From: Pseudomonas sihuiensis
GTDB taxonomy: Bacteria > Pseudomonadota > Gammaproteobacteria > Pseudomonadales > Pseudomonadaceae
Reading direction: 5' to 3'
DNA: 64,000 nucleotides
Assembly: GCF_900106015.1 (NCBI RefSeq)
Contig: NZ_LT629797.1
Coordinates: 1 to 64,000 of the forward strand
Part shown: positions 22,785 through 31,905 of the stretch, in pieces
Numbering within the stretch: position 1 is the stretch's first letter
Layout: each line of letters begins with the position of its first letter
Notes under the pieces: generated by a model
Database searches by the model: none
Seen by the model: the letters and a program-made list of their open reading frames with translations, nothing else
What the model was told of the DNA's origin: nothing
Translations under genes and position numbers: made by a program

Positions 22785-23528
22785 ATGTCTGATCTCTTTT
22801 CCTTCCAGGGCAAGATCTATCTCGGCACGCGCTCGGCGCAGGGCAAGTTGGTGAAATCCATCTGGGTGGGCAACGCGCCGGCCTGTTCGGTGCAGTTCCA
22901 GACTGAGACCACCAACAAGACCGAGTCTTTCAGTGGCAATCGTCTACCGTATGGCCGCCTGCGCCGTGGCAAGACGGCAAACATCACCCTGTCGCTGGAT
23001 GAATGGATTCTGGAGAACCTGATCCTGGGCCTGCACGGCAAGTCGGTGCCGGTCACCGCCGGTTCGGCCACGGGTGAGGTTCTGCCCACCGGTATTGTCG
23101 CTGGCGACCTGGTGCGCCTGGACAAGGGCTTCGTCAGCAGTGTGGTGATCACCGACAGCGCCGGCACCCCGGCACCGGTGCCGCACACCGTCGAGTCGCC
23201 CAATGCTGGCTTGATCCGCCTGGGCTCGCTTACCGGGGTTACCCCTCCGTTCAGTGCCGCCTACAGCTACGCCGCTGCGCAGTCGCTGTCGATCTTCGCC
23301 GAGACGCCGCCAGAGCGTTGGCTGTATCTGGACGGCATCAATACCGAGAACAACCGCCCGGTGCTGCTCGACCTGTACCGCGTCAGCTTCGACCCGGTCG
23401 GCGACCTCGGCCTGATCCACGACGAGTACGGGCAGCTGAGCATGACCGGCAGCGTGCTGTATGACCCGGCCAACGCCAACGGCAGCAACATGCACGGCTT
23501 CGGCAACGTGCAATGGCAGGATCAGTAA
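22785..23528 (+). CDS. Major tail tube protein (non-contractile)
   Basis: 247 residues, beta-rich: FQGKIYLGTRSAQGKLVK, then QFQTETTNKTESFSGNRLPYG and YDPANANGSNMHGFGNVQW. The position before the G/GT chaperone frameshift pair and the tape measure identifies it as the tail tube. No sheath gene is next to it, consistent with a B3-type siphovirus tail rather than the contractile tail of Mu. Confidence 0.82.
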   Translation: MSDLFSFQGKIYLGTRSAQGKLVKSIWVGNAPACSVQFQTETTNKTESFSGNRLPYGRLRRGKTANITLSLDEWILENLILGLHGKSVPVTAGSATGEVLPTGIVAGDLVRLDKGFVSSVVITDSAGTPAPVPHTVESPNAGLIRLGSLTGVTPPFSAAYSYAAAQSLSIFAETPPERWLYLDGINTENNRPVLLDLYRVSFDPVGDLGLIHDEYGQLSMTGSVLYDPANANGSNMHGFGNVQWQDQ

Positions 23529-23530
23529 GC

Positions 23531-23980
23531 ATGGCGCGCAAGGTAAAGGAGGCGGCGCCAGTCGCCGCCCCTGGCGCCGATGACCTGGAGGTGCTCCACC
23601 CGGAGCGCGAGGTCACCATCGCCGGTCGCCAGTTGGTGGTGCGCGAGTATGGCTTCGTCGAGGGGCTCAAGCTGCGGCCGCTGTATGCGCCGCTGATCGA
23701 GAACCTGAAGCCGGTGCTGGCCGAGGGCGAGTTGCCCGACCTGGAGCAGGTCCTGGATCTGCTGGTGCAAGATGCCGACGCGCTGCCGCAGCTGATGGCC
23801 GCCGCCTGCGATCAGCCCGTTGAATGGGTAGCCGGTCTCGGCCATGAGCACGGCCACAACCTGATGCTGGTGTGGTGGGGGGTAATCGGCCCTTTTTTCG
23901 TGCGCAGTGCAGCGGGCCAGCTGCTCAGCGAACGGCTGCGGGCCATGCGCCGCGCTGGAGCGACGTCTACGCCGTCCTGA
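23531..23980 (+). CDS. Tail assembly chaperone G
   Basis: 149 residues from the ATG at 23531. N-terminal beta part (EREVTIAGRQLVVREYGFVE), then helical (LEQVLDLLVQDADALPQLM). It lies between tube and tape measure, the invariant site of the tail chaperones. Most ribosomes end at 23980; a fraction would shift at 23890-23899 to make the longer product. Confidence 0.85.
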   Translation: MARKVKEAAPVAAPGADDLEVLHPEREVTIAGRQLVVREYGFVEGLKLRPLYAPLIENLKPVLAEGELPDLEQVLDLLVQDADALPQLMAAACDQPVEWVAGLGHEHGHNLMLVWWGVIGPFFVRSAAGQLLSERLRAMRRAGATSTPS

Positions 23981-24165
23981 TCTCGGCCGGCTATGGCGAT
24001 GCCGAGCGCATCGGCCGTATGACGCAACGCCAGATCCTGCTGCACTACAACGCCCAAACCCGCCGCCGCAACCTGGAGCGGGCCCAGAACTTCATTGATA
24101 TGAACATGGCAGGCGCAAGCGCCAAGGCCGCCGAAGAACACTTCAAACTGCTGCAGCGCAACTAG
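23531..24165 (+). CDS. Tail assembly chaperone GT, -1 frameshift product
   Basis: The zero frame reads GGC CCT TTT TTC at 23888-23899, and both C CCT TTT and T TTT TTC are canonical -1 slippery heptamers. The -1 frame is open across this site (from at least 23872) and continues to a stop at 24163-24165 with a helical tail (MTQRQILLHYNAQTRRRN). The fusion would be about 211 residues. Programmed shifting of this kind between tube and tape measure is conserved in long-tailed phages. The -1 part has no ribosome-binding site of its own, which supports frameshifting. Confidence 0.8.
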
Positions 24166-24166
24166 A

Positions 24167-24190
24167 ACCGCCTTCGGGCGGTTTGTTTTT
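24167..24190 (+). terminator. Intrinsic terminator before the tape measure gene
   Basis: ACCGCC-ttcg-GGCGGT followed by TTGTTTTT. The T-run is also the start of copy 3 of the repeated motif. Confidence 0.8.
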
Positions 24191-24206
24191 GCCTCGTCAA
24201 AATTAC
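24186..24206 (+). promoter_or_regulatory. Phage repeated motif, copy 3 (candidate late promoter)
   Basis: T5 followed by GCCTCGTCAAAATTAC, then an alternating CGCGCGCGCG tract. It differs from copy 2 at one base. A terminator hairpin precedes it and the tape measure gene follows 22 bases later. Confidence 0.65.
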
Positions 24207-24228
24207 ATCCAACCTCGCGCGCGCGAGC

Positions 24229-27168
24229 ATGGCGGCACATTCCCTCTATGTGACCGCACCCATGGCTCTGGCAGGCAAGAACCTCGAACTGGCAATGCGC
24301 ATTCGCGCCGATCTGCAGAATGCAATCGGTGAGCTGAAGCAGTTGGAGGGTGCCGTCGAGGCCAACGGCCGCCAGGCCGAGTCCACCGGCCGCGACATGG
24401 AGAAGCTGGGCAAGACCATCGGCAGCGTGATCGCTGCGTTTGCCGGTGGTGCCGTGTACAAAGCGGTTATCAGCGCCACCATCGAGCAGGAGCGCGTGAC
24501 TGCCCAGTTGGAACAACGCCTGCGCTCGACTGCTGGTGCTGCTGGTTTGAACCGCGACGAGCTGCTGGAAATGGCCAGCGCCATGCAGCAGGTGACCACC
24601 TACGGCGATGAGGCGGTGATTCCGGCGCAGTCACTGCTGCTGACCTTTACCAAGATCGGCCGCGAGGTTTTCCCCCGCGCCCTCGAGACGGTGCTCGACA
24701 TGAGCACCGCCATGGGTCAAGACCTCAAGTCCTCGGCCATCCAGCTGGGCAAGGCACTCAACGACCCGATCCAGGGTGTGGCCGCACTGTCGCGCGTTGG
24801 CGTGCAGTTCACCGAGCAGCAGAAAGAGCAGATCAAGACCCTGGTCGAGTCCGGCCGCATTGTCGATGCGCAGAAAATGATTCTGGCCGAGCTGGAAACG
24901 CAGATGGGCGGCAGCGCCCGCGCGGCTCGCGAAACCCTGGGTGGCAGTATCCAGGCGCTGAAGAACGCGTTTGGCGACTTGCTGGAGGCCAAGGGCGGGC
25001 TCAAGGAGTCAGCTGGCGAGATAGAGAAGCTCACCCAGGTGCTGAGCGACCCGGCTACCGCGCAGGGTGTCGATTCGCTTGTCAGTAGCTTGGTGCGCTT
25101 GACTGGTTCCCTGGCGGCTGCGGCAGCCGAGGGTGGAAACTTCCTTGCCTTCCTTGGCCGCCTCGGCGTCGACGTCGCTGACTCGAACGTGGAAGGTCTG
25201 CAGCAACGTCTCGACGACCTGCGCGGCCTGCTCGCTGATGACAGCCTGTTCAACCTAGGTGAACGCCTGCGCTTCTTCGGCGATGACGGCCTGGTGAGCT
25301 TTGTCAGCGACGACGAGATCCGCGCTGAGATCAAGCGCATCGGGGACGTGCTGCGCAACGCGCCAGCCAAGCCGACAGTAGAGATCCCGGTTACCACTGA
25401 GACCGAAGAGGTCAAGGCGGCGAACAAGGAATACGACAAACTCCTTACCAACCTGCAAAAACAGTCCGAGCTGTTTGGCGTTACCAGTGAAGCTGCCCGC
25501 GTGCGCTACGCCATCGAGCGCGGCGAGTTGGGCGAACTGGACGCCGCCCAGCAACAGGCCCTGCTGCGCCACGCCCAGGAGATCGATGCCAAGCGCGCCA
25601 GTGGCGAAGCGAGCAAGGCCGCCGCCCAGGCCAGCGCTCAGCAGACCCGCCAGCAGGAACAGTACGTGCGCGGCCTGGAGCGCAGTGCATCATTGCTCGG
25701 ATTGAGCGCCGACCAGGTGCGCGCCTACGAGCTGGCCGAGAAGGGCCTGACCGGCGCGCTGCGCGATCGAGCCATTGCCGCCCAGGCGTTGATCGCTGCC
25801 GAGGAGCGCAAGCAGCAGCTCGATGCTGACGCCCGCCAGATCGCCGGCCTGCGCGCCCAGCTGCTGCGCGCCGAGGGCCGCGACGCCGAGGCGCTGACTA
25901 TCGAGATCGAGCAGCGTTATGGCGAGCTGATGCAGCGCCTGCAGGCCAACGGTGACACCGCCGGCCTGAACATCATCAACAGCCTGGTGAACGTCGAGCA
26001 GGCGCAGATCCGCTTCAACGAGATCCAGCGCCGGTTCGACCAAGTGCTGGCCGAGCAGACCCGCCAGGAACAATCGGTACAGGCCGAGCAGCAGGCCGGG
26101 CTGCTGAGCGAAGTCGGCGCCCGCGAGCGCATCCTGGAGATCCACCGCCAGACCCATGCCCAGCTGCAGGAGATCCGCCCGCTGCTGGCTGAGATGGCGC
26201 AGATGCCCGGTGCGATCGGCGCATCCGCGCAGCAGGCGCTGGACAACCTGGACGCCCAGGCCAACCGCCTGCGTGCCACCACCACGCTCCTGCAGGAGAC
26301 CCTGCGCACCGGCATCGAGGGCGGCTTGACCTCGGCGCTTTCTGGCCTGGCAACTGGCACCATGAACCTGCGCGAGGCCGTCACCGCCCTCGGCCAGAGC
26401 GTGGCCGATGCCCTGGCGCAGATGGCCGCCAAGAACCTGGCTGAAGGGCTGACCAACAGTGTGATGGGCATGTTCGGCAGTGGTGCTGATGCAGCGCCTG
26501 AGACGGCCGCTGCTACGGCAACGGCAACGGCCATCACCACGGCATCGACCGCCGGCGCCACGGCAATGGGTACAGGGATCACGGCTGGTGGCACGACAGC
26601 GGCAACTGCTATGGCAGGCGCAATCACAACTGCGGGCACAACGGCAGCCGCAGCGATGGCGCAGGCGATCATTGGTGCATCAGCGGCAAGCTCGACCAGC
26701 GATGCGATTTCAGGAGTCGCCTCTGTCGCTGCTGTGGCAGCGTCGACTGGTGGCCATATCACCGGCCCTGGTACCACCACCAGCGACAGCATTCCAGCCT
26801 GGCTCTCCAACTACGAGTTCGTCACCCGTGCCGCCGTCGTGCAGCAGCCCGGAGCGCTCGCCTTCCTGCACGACTTCAACGCCCGCGGTATGGCTGCTGT
26901 GAATGACTACCGCGTGCGCCACTCGACTGGCGGCCTAGCCGGCGTGCCGGCACCGGCCTTGCCGTCGCCTGGGCTGGCAAACACCCGCCTGGCTGAGCCG
27001 GCAAAGGAGTCGGGTACCACGCTCAAGAACAGCCAGAACTTCTATCTGATCGACGATCCGCAGCGGATCGGCGACGTGATGTCCGGCCCGGTCGGCAACG
27101 AAGCGATCGCCGTTGCCATCTCCCGTGAGCCCGGCAAGTTCCGCCAAATACTAGGACTGAACAACTGA
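24229..27168 (+). CDS. Tail tape measure protein
   Basis: 979 residues from the ATG at 24229; an in-frame ATG at 24262 is equally possible and neither has a clear ribosome-binding site. Long helical protein with the tape-measure pattern at 50-250 (IEQERVTAQLEQRLRSTAGA, then SSAIQLGKALNDPIQGVAAL and QKEQIKTLVESGRI). Coiled coils run from 420 to 700, followed by a low-complexity Ala/Thr/Gly segment at 760-850 likely to be membrane-active. It sets tail length and is ejected with DNA. It is the largest gene of the prophage. Confidence 0.93.
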   Translation: MAAHSLYVTAPMALAGKNLELAMRIRADLQNAIGELKQLEGAVEANGRQAESTGRDMEKLGKTIGSVIAAFAGGAVYKAVISATIEQERVTAQLEQRLRSTAGAAGLNRDELLEMASAMQQVTTYGDEAVIPAQSLLLTFTKIGREVFPRALETVLDMSTAMGQDLKSSAIQLGKALNDPIQGVAALSRVGVQFTEQQKEQIKTLVESGRIVDAQKMILAELETQMGGSARAARETLGGSIQALKNAFGDLLEAKGGLKESAGEIEKLTQVLSDPATAQGVDSLVSSLVRLTGSLAAAAAEGGNFLAFLGRLGVDVADSNVEGLQQRLDDLRGLLADDSLFNLGERLRFFGDDGLVSFVSDDEIRAEIKRIGDVLRNAPAKPTVEIPVTTETEEVKAANKEYDKLLTNLQKQSELFGVTSEAARVRYAIERGELGELDAAQQQALLRHAQEIDAKRASGEASKAAAQASAQQTRQQEQYVRGLERSASLLGLSADQVRAYELAEKGLTGALRDRAIAAQALIAAEERKQQLDADARQIAGLRAQLLRAEGRDAEALTIEIEQRYGELMQRLQANGDTAGLNIINSLVNVEQAQIRFNEIQRRFDQVLAEQTRQEQSVQAEQQAGLLSEVGARERILEIHRQTHAQLQEIRPLLAEMAQMPGAIGASAQQALDNLDAQANRLRATTTLLQETLRTGIEGGLTSALSGLATGTMNLREAVTALGQSVADALAQMAAKNLAEGLTNSVMGMFGSGADAAPETAAATATATAITTASTAGATAMGTGITAGGTTAATAMAGAITTAGTTAAAAMAQAIIGASAASSTSDAISGVASVAAVAASTGGHITGPGTTTSDSIPAWLSNYEFVTRAAVVQQPGALAFLHDFNARGMAAVNDYRVRHSTGGLAGVPAPALPSPGLANTRLAEPAKESGTTLKNSQNFYLIDDPQRIGDVMSGPVGNEAIAVAISREPGKFRQILGLNN

Positions 27169-28013
27169 TGCCCCATCAAATCGGCTTCGTCGACAACTCG
27201 GGCGGTGTGCTCGCCCACTACAAGATGCTGGAGACCATCCGCGACTTCGCCTCGGCGAACGGCTGGATCGTGCTGCGCTATGACACCGCCCCGGCCAACC
27301 GTGAATTGATCCTGAAGGGTGTGGGCTACACCGGCGAGGAGGAGATCTTCGTCGGCTTCCGCACCTACCAGGACGCGTCAGCCGACTACTACAACCTGCT
27401 GGCTGGGGTGTTCACCGGATACGTCGCCGGCAACACCTTCGACACGCAACCAGGAGCACGTCTGAGTGGCGTGCCGGCACACAACAACCGTATCGATTAC
27501 TGGCTGACCCTCAACCCGCAGCGCATCGCGCTGGCGATGAAGGTCGGCACTCCTGTGTACGAGAGCTGCTATGTCGGCAAGTGCCTGCCTTATGGTCGGC
27601 CGAGCCAGTACCCGTACCCGGTCGTCTGCAGCGGCATGCTCAACGGTGCCGCGACACTGCGTTTCAGTGACACCTCGGCGAACCACGGCATCGGCTACAA
27701 GGGCAACTCAGCGCGTCTGGGGCTGCGCAGCAATGACAACTGGCTCAACGCCTACTGCTATCCCTGGGGCAATGATGACATCGCTGGCGTGACCCAACTC
27801 CGTGATACCGGCGGTTATTACCACCTGTTGCCAGTCGAGCTGCATGACAACAGCTCCAATCTGTGGGGCTCGTTGGACGGGGTCTTCTATATCTCTGGCT
27901 TCGACAATGCTGTGGAGAACACTCTTACCGTTGATGCTATCGACTATGTCGTAATCCAGGACGCTGGTCGGAACGGTTTCACAGACTATTACGCAATGAG
28001 GTTGGACGTCTGA
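27168..28013 (+). CDS. Minor tail/virion protein of the B3 type
   Basis: 281 residues. Starts MPHQIGFVDNSGGVLAHYKM. Rich in Tyr, Asn and Gly, beta-strand-like. Directly after the tape measure (one-base overlap), where distal tail proteins lie. The next gene has a similar beginning and composition, so the two may be distantly related tail-tip or adhesion proteins. No enzyme motif. Confidence 0.75.
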   Translation: MPHQIGFVDNSGGVLAHYKMLETIRDFASANGWIVLRYDTAPANRELILKGVGYTGEEEIFVGFRTYQDASADYYNLLAGVFTGYVAGNTFDTQPGARLSGVPAHNNRIDYWLTLNPQRIALAMKVGTPVYESCYVGKCLPYGRPSQYPYPVVCSGMLNGAATLRFSDTSANHGIGYKGNSARLGLRSNDNWLNAYCYPWGNDDIAGVTQLRDTGGYYHLLPVELHDNSSNLWGSLDGVFYISGFDNAVENTLTVDAIDYVVIQDAGRNGFTDYYAMRLDV

Positions 28014-28891
28014 TGGCCTACTACACCGGTTCGGCAAATGACATGGCGGCGGTCCGGAGTGCCTTGGTTGACGCCTGTGTGGCTGAGGGCTGGGCATGGA
28101 ATGAAGTGACTGAGGTGCTCAGCAAGGGGGCAATGTTCCTGCGTTTGCAGGTGGTATCTGGTTATTTGTCGTTGCTGGGGCGTACCTCTGCTGCGAGTGG
28201 GGATGCACCAAATGTTGTACGGCTTGGGCAGATAGGTAGCGTTCCTATCGTGTTTCCATTGACATACGAAGTCTTCGCTTTTGAAAGCGAGGTCTATCTG
28301 GTCTGTAGGTACAGCATCGACTTCTATCAGTGGTGTGCATTTGGTAATTCCACGATACAAGGGTTGCCTGGATCAGGAATGTGGCTTGGCGCATCTATAG
28401 GCTCACTGGCCGCCGATGGGGGAATACGTATTGATCCGGAGTCGTCCAACAACGGTGCAAGCCATACAACTGGCGCCCTGTTTTGGTACACGCAGAATAA
28501 CGGGCTATCTAACCGCAATTCGTTCGTTCATTCGGACTTAGATGGCCAAGGCTGGGCGTTGAGCCAGACACTCGGTGCTTCCTATGTGGGTCCTGGACCA
28601 TTAGCGCCCCTGATTAGTGTTCTGCCTAGTCGGTGGAATAGTGAGGCTGTGCTGCTGCCTCTGCGATCTTGGAAGGTCAGGCCGTCCAGTAAGTTAAGTC
28701 TGACCTCCGAGCTTGAACACGCACGCTACACACGCATAGACAACTATGTTCCTGGAGAGGTTGTCTCGATCGGGCCAGACCGCTGGAAGGTATTCCCGTG
28801 GTATAGGAAGGACACGTCGGCCCGTAATGGCGGGAATAACATTGATCATACCGGGACATTTGGCTGGGCTATCCGCTACGAGGGGCCTTAA
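28013..28891 (+). CDS. Variable tail protein with atypical base composition
   Basis: 292 residues, beta-rich, many Ser, Gly, Tyr and Trp. Codon use differs from its neighbours: 28201-28260 has 29 G+C of 60, while flanking genes are visibly richer. This suggests recent acquisition of the coding region. It shares an N-terminal plan with 27168-28013 (an adaptor-like helix, then a strand-rich body). A host-recognition role is plausible but unproven. No family recognised. Confidence 0.7.
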   Translation: MAYYTGSANDMAAVRSALVDACVAEGWAWNEVTEVLSKGAMFLRLQVVSGYLSLLGRTSAASGDAPNVVRLGQIGSVPIVFPLTYEVFAFESEVYLVCRYSIDFYQWCAFGNSTIQGLPGSGMWLGASIGSLAADGGIRIDPESSNNGASHTTGALFWYTQNNGLSNRNSFVHSDLDGQGWALSQTLGASYVGPGPLAPLISVLPSRWNSEAVLLPLRSWKVRPSSKLSLTSELEHARYTRIDNYVPGEVVSIGPDRWKVFPWYRKDTSARNGGNNIDHTGTFGWAIRYEGP

Positions 28892-28893
28892 TT

Positions 28894-30606
28894 GTGGCCG
28901 TTCTCAACGGACAAGCAGTGCTCCCGACTCTAGGCGGCATCGAAAACCCGAATCTGACTCAAGATCATTGGACGTTCGCCTGGGTCAATCAGTTTGATCC
29001 GTCGCCTTATGTCAGCGATACGCAGCGTGTTGGTGAGGCAACAATTACACCTCATTGGCCAGTGGAGGTGAACGGCCGTGCGTTGTCGGTCAAACGCTTA
29101 CATGCCCATGTTGACGACTGGTATCACCGCATCCACATCAGCCCGAAACAGCTCGACCTTGGCAACGTTGTATCGGCGCAGACTCAGGACGTTTTTCTGT
29201 GGAATGCCTTCCTGGAGCCTCGCACCCTGGTCGATATCGGCGGCACGGACGAAGGCGTGCTCGTCAGCGGCCAGCCCGACCCGCCGCTGCTGTTCCCAGC
29301 GCTGAAGGAACTGACCTGGCAGCTCACCGTCACCCCGGATGGCCAGCCGGTGCTTGATACCGTCGTTACCTGGGAGTTCGACAACGGCCGTGAGGCAGGC
29401 CTACGCGTCACCGCCAACCGCATCATCGCCTGGACCTTCGTGCCGGACTGGGGCGACAGCATCCGCGAGAGGCTCACGGCCGCCACCGACATCCTGCAGA
29501 GCGAGTCCGGGGTCAGCCAGCGCCGCAAGCTGCGCGGCTCGCCGCGGCGTGAGTTCAATGGCGCAATGTACGCCGAGGGTCGTGAGCGCCAGTTGCTCGA
29601 CCTCGCGTTGTTCGGGTGGAGCGATCGCATCTGGTCGATACCGATCTGGCCTGATATCCAGCTGCTCAATGCCGGCATTGCCGCCGACGTCGACTTCATC
29701 CCCTGCAGCACCCAATGGCTCGACTTCCGCGCCGGTGGCCTGGCGATGCTGCGTGGCGAGGATGCTTTCACCAGCGAGACGGTCGAGATCCTCGAAGTAC
29801 TCCCCGAAGGCCTGCAGCTAAAACGTAACACCCAGCTGGCCTGGCCGGCCGGCTCGCGCCTGTATCCCGCTCGCTCGGCTCAGCTGCTCGAGGAGCCATC
29901 GCTAAACAAGCTGACCGACCGGCTGATCGAGGCCGAGGTGCGCTTCCTTGTTGTCGAGGCCTGTGACTGGCCTGAGTGGTTGCCAGCCTCCTTATATAGA
30001 GGCCGGCCGGTTTGGGATCGGCGCCCCGACGACACCGAGAACCTCACCCATGCTGCCCAGCGCCTGCGTTCGACACTGGACAGTGGGTTCGCTCAGCCAC
30101 TGGTCACTGACACCGCCCGCCGGGCGTTCCAGGTACTCGGCCAACGCCATCTCGACCTCGGCCGGGCGGCTCGGGCGCTGGTGCGCTCGTTCATCTATGG
30201 GATGTGCGGCAGGCAGAAGGTGGTTTGGGTGCCGAGCCACATGGATGACCTCACCGTCGTCGCCACGGCCTCTGCGGTGGCCACCACCATCGACATCGTG
30301 AACATCGGTTACACCAGGTTCAGCAACGGCAAGCCAGGCCGACGCGATATTCGCATCGAGCTGTGGAGTGGCACGGTGCTGATGCGCCGCATCATCGGCG
30401 CCACCGAGCTGGATGGCCAGACCGAGCGCCTGGCGCTGGATGCGGCCCTGGGTATCGAGCTGCGGTCTGACGATATCGCGCGGATCAGCTGGATGAACCT
30501 GATGCGGTTCGAGAGCGACGTCCAGGAGATCGAGCACATGACGGATAGCCAGGGTGTTGCCGGCTGGGCAACGGTGTTTCGCGAGGAGCGTGACGATGAG
30601 TTTTAA
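28894..30606 (+). CDS. Large minor tail protein (B3-like)
   Basis: 570 residues from a GTG at 28894, 2 bases after the previous stop. Contains repeated Trp/Asp-rich strands (VVWVPSHMDDLTVVATASAV near 465-485). The protein family follows the tape measure in B3, D3112 and related prophages. It is probably a baseplate or distal-tail subunit. Overlaps the next gene by 11 bases. Confidence 0.75.
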   Translation: MAVLNGQAVLPTLGGIENPNLTQDHWTFAWVNQFDPSPYVSDTQRVGEATITPHWPVEVNGRALSVKRLHAHVDDWYHRIHISPKQLDLGNVVSAQTQDVFLWNAFLEPRTLVDIGGTDEGVLVSGQPDPPLLFPALKELTWQLTVTPDGQPVLDTVVTWEFDNGREAGLRVTANRIIAWTFVPDWGDSIRERLTAATDILQSESGVSQRRKLRGSPRREFNGAMYAEGRERQLLDLALFGWSDRIWSIPIWPDIQLLNAGIAADVDFIPCSTQWLDFRAGGLAMLRGEDAFTSETVEILEVLPEGLQLKRNTQLAWPAGSRLYPARSAQLLEEPSLNKLTDRLIEAEVRFLVVEACDWPEWLPASLYRGRPVWDRRPDDTENLTHAAQRLRSTLDSGFAQPLVTDTARRAFQVLGQRHLDLGRAARALVRSFIYGMCGRQKVVWVPSHMDDLTVVATASAVATTIDIVNIGYTRFSNGKPGRRDIRIELWSGTVLMRRIIGATELDGQTERLALDAALGIELRSDDIARISWMNLMRFESDVQEIEHMTDSQGVAGWATVFREERDDEF

Positions 30607-31417
30607 CAGCCGCGAGAACTCACTGGCTGATGGTGCGCCGATAAGGCTGTACCAGTTCAGCAGAGGCGTCATGCGCTGGCTCTACACCAGTGGAGACCGA
30701 GACGAGGTCGTGGGCACACAGATCTTCCGCACGCTTCGCGGCGGTATCTCGGACGATGGGATTCGCCAGACAGGTGAAGCCAGCGTCGAGCTGCTCAAGA
30801 TCACCGCGCCGGCCGACCTCGACGTGGCCACTCTCTATCGAGGGGTACCGCCGTCGAACGAGATCGCCCTGACGATATTCGACAGGCATGCGGGAGAGGA
30901 CGAGCAGGTCGTCAGCTGGGTGGGCAGTATTCAGAGCGTCTCTTGGCCCAAGCGTGACCAGGCACAACTGGTCTGCCAGCCACTCTCTGCGCGCATGACC
31001 ATGCAAGGCCTGCGGCAAGGCTGGGAGCGACCCTGTCACCACGCTCTCTACAGCGTGGCGTGCGGTGTTAATCGTGATCTATACCGCGTCACCACCGAGA
31101 TTCAGAGCAAGAACGGCCTGGTAATCAGCAGTGGCGCATTCGCAAGTTACCCGGCCGGCTATTTCACGGCGGGCTGGGTCGAGTGGTCGGTTGGTTCGGG
31201 TGAGTTCGATCGCCGTGCTATTGAGAGTCACACCGGCAGCAATCTGGCCCTGCTAGGCGGGACGGCCGGGCTGCAACCTGGGCAGGCGATCCGCGTCTAT
31301 CCCGGCTGCAATCAAACCATCCAGATGTGCAACGACAAGTTCGACAACGCTCCCAACCACGGCGGCGTCCCGCATCTTGCAGGTCGTTCGCCGTTCGATG
31401 GCAATCCGGTTTTCTAG
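30596..31417 (+). CDS. DUF2163/BR0599-type tail-tip protein
   Basis: 273 residues from the ATG at 30596. The C-terminus PGCNQTIQMCNDKFDNAPNH, followed by GGVP and a PFDGNPVF ending, is the hallmark of the phage BR0599 domain, with Cys pairs near 165-175 and 243-250. The N-terminal part is DUF2163-like. Tail-tip component, by analogy to lambda L-type proteins. Confidence 0.85.
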   Translation: MSFNSRENSLADGAPIRLYQFSRGVMRWLYTSGDRDEVVGTQIFRTLRGGISDDGIRQTGEASVELLKITAPADLDVATLYRGVPPSNEIALTIFDRHAGEDEQVVSWVGSIQSVSWPKRDQAQLVCQPLSARMTMQGLRQGWERPCHHALYSVACGVNRDLYRVTTEIQSKNGLVISSGAFASYPAGYFTAGWVEWSVGSGEFDRRAIESHTGSNLALLGGTAGLQPGQAIRVYPGCNQTIQMCNDKFDNAPNHGGVPHLAGRSPFDGNPVF

Positions 31418-31426
31418 GGGGAAGTC

Positions 31427-31666
31427 ATGGATCCGTATACCTGGGCGTATATCGCCATCATGGCGATCAGTGCCTACGTCTCGTACAAGAATCGCCCCAA
31501 GTCTGTTGCTCCGAAGCCGGTGGCCTTCGAGGACTTCAGCTTCCCGCAGTTCGAAGAGGGCACTCCCCAGTGCGTGTTCTTCGGGGACAACTACACGCCG
31601 GACTGGATGGTGCTCTCCTACGGCAACTATCGCACCCAACCGATCAAGACGAAGAGCGGCAAGTAA
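31427..31666 (+). CDS. Small tail assembly protein with membrane-like N-terminus
   Basis: 79 residues. N-terminal hydrophobic helix (WAYIAIMAISAYVSY), then a basic stretch and FSFPQFEEGTPQCVFFGD. This small protein recurs in B3-like tails before the host-specificity gene. Shares an A with the next start (TAATG). Confidence 0.75.
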   Translation: MDPYTWAYIAIMAISAYVSYKNRPKSVAPKPVAFEDFSFPQFEEGTPQCVFFGDNYTPDWMVLSYGNYRTQPIKTKSGK

Positions 31667-31905
31667 TGATCAGTGACGACGAGCTGTTCGTGACCCTGGA
31701 GCACATGCATAGCGTGCCGGCATTCAATGGTCGGGCGGGCTTCTGCCACAAGGGGGGCCGCGCATTGGCTGCACGGTATGGTCTCGACTGGGGGCAGATC
31801 GTGAACGATGGCGGCATCGTGGCCAGCAAGCTGGTCGCCACGGGTGATGCCATGGCCATGCACCTGGTCGAGTTCGCGCGGCAGGAGGTGTGTGATGGGC
31901 AGTAA
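31666..31905 (+). CDS. Small tail-tip protein
   Basis: 79 residues from the ATG at 31666, coupled to the preceding stop. Contains GFCHKGGRALAARYGLDW, a helical segment with one Cys and two His, distantly like assembly factors of tail tips. Overlaps the next gene by 11 bases. Confidence 0.75.
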   Translation: MISDDELFVTLEHMHSVPAFNGRAGFCHKGGRALAARYGLDWGQIVNDGGIVASKLVATGDAMAMHLVEFARQEVCDGQ

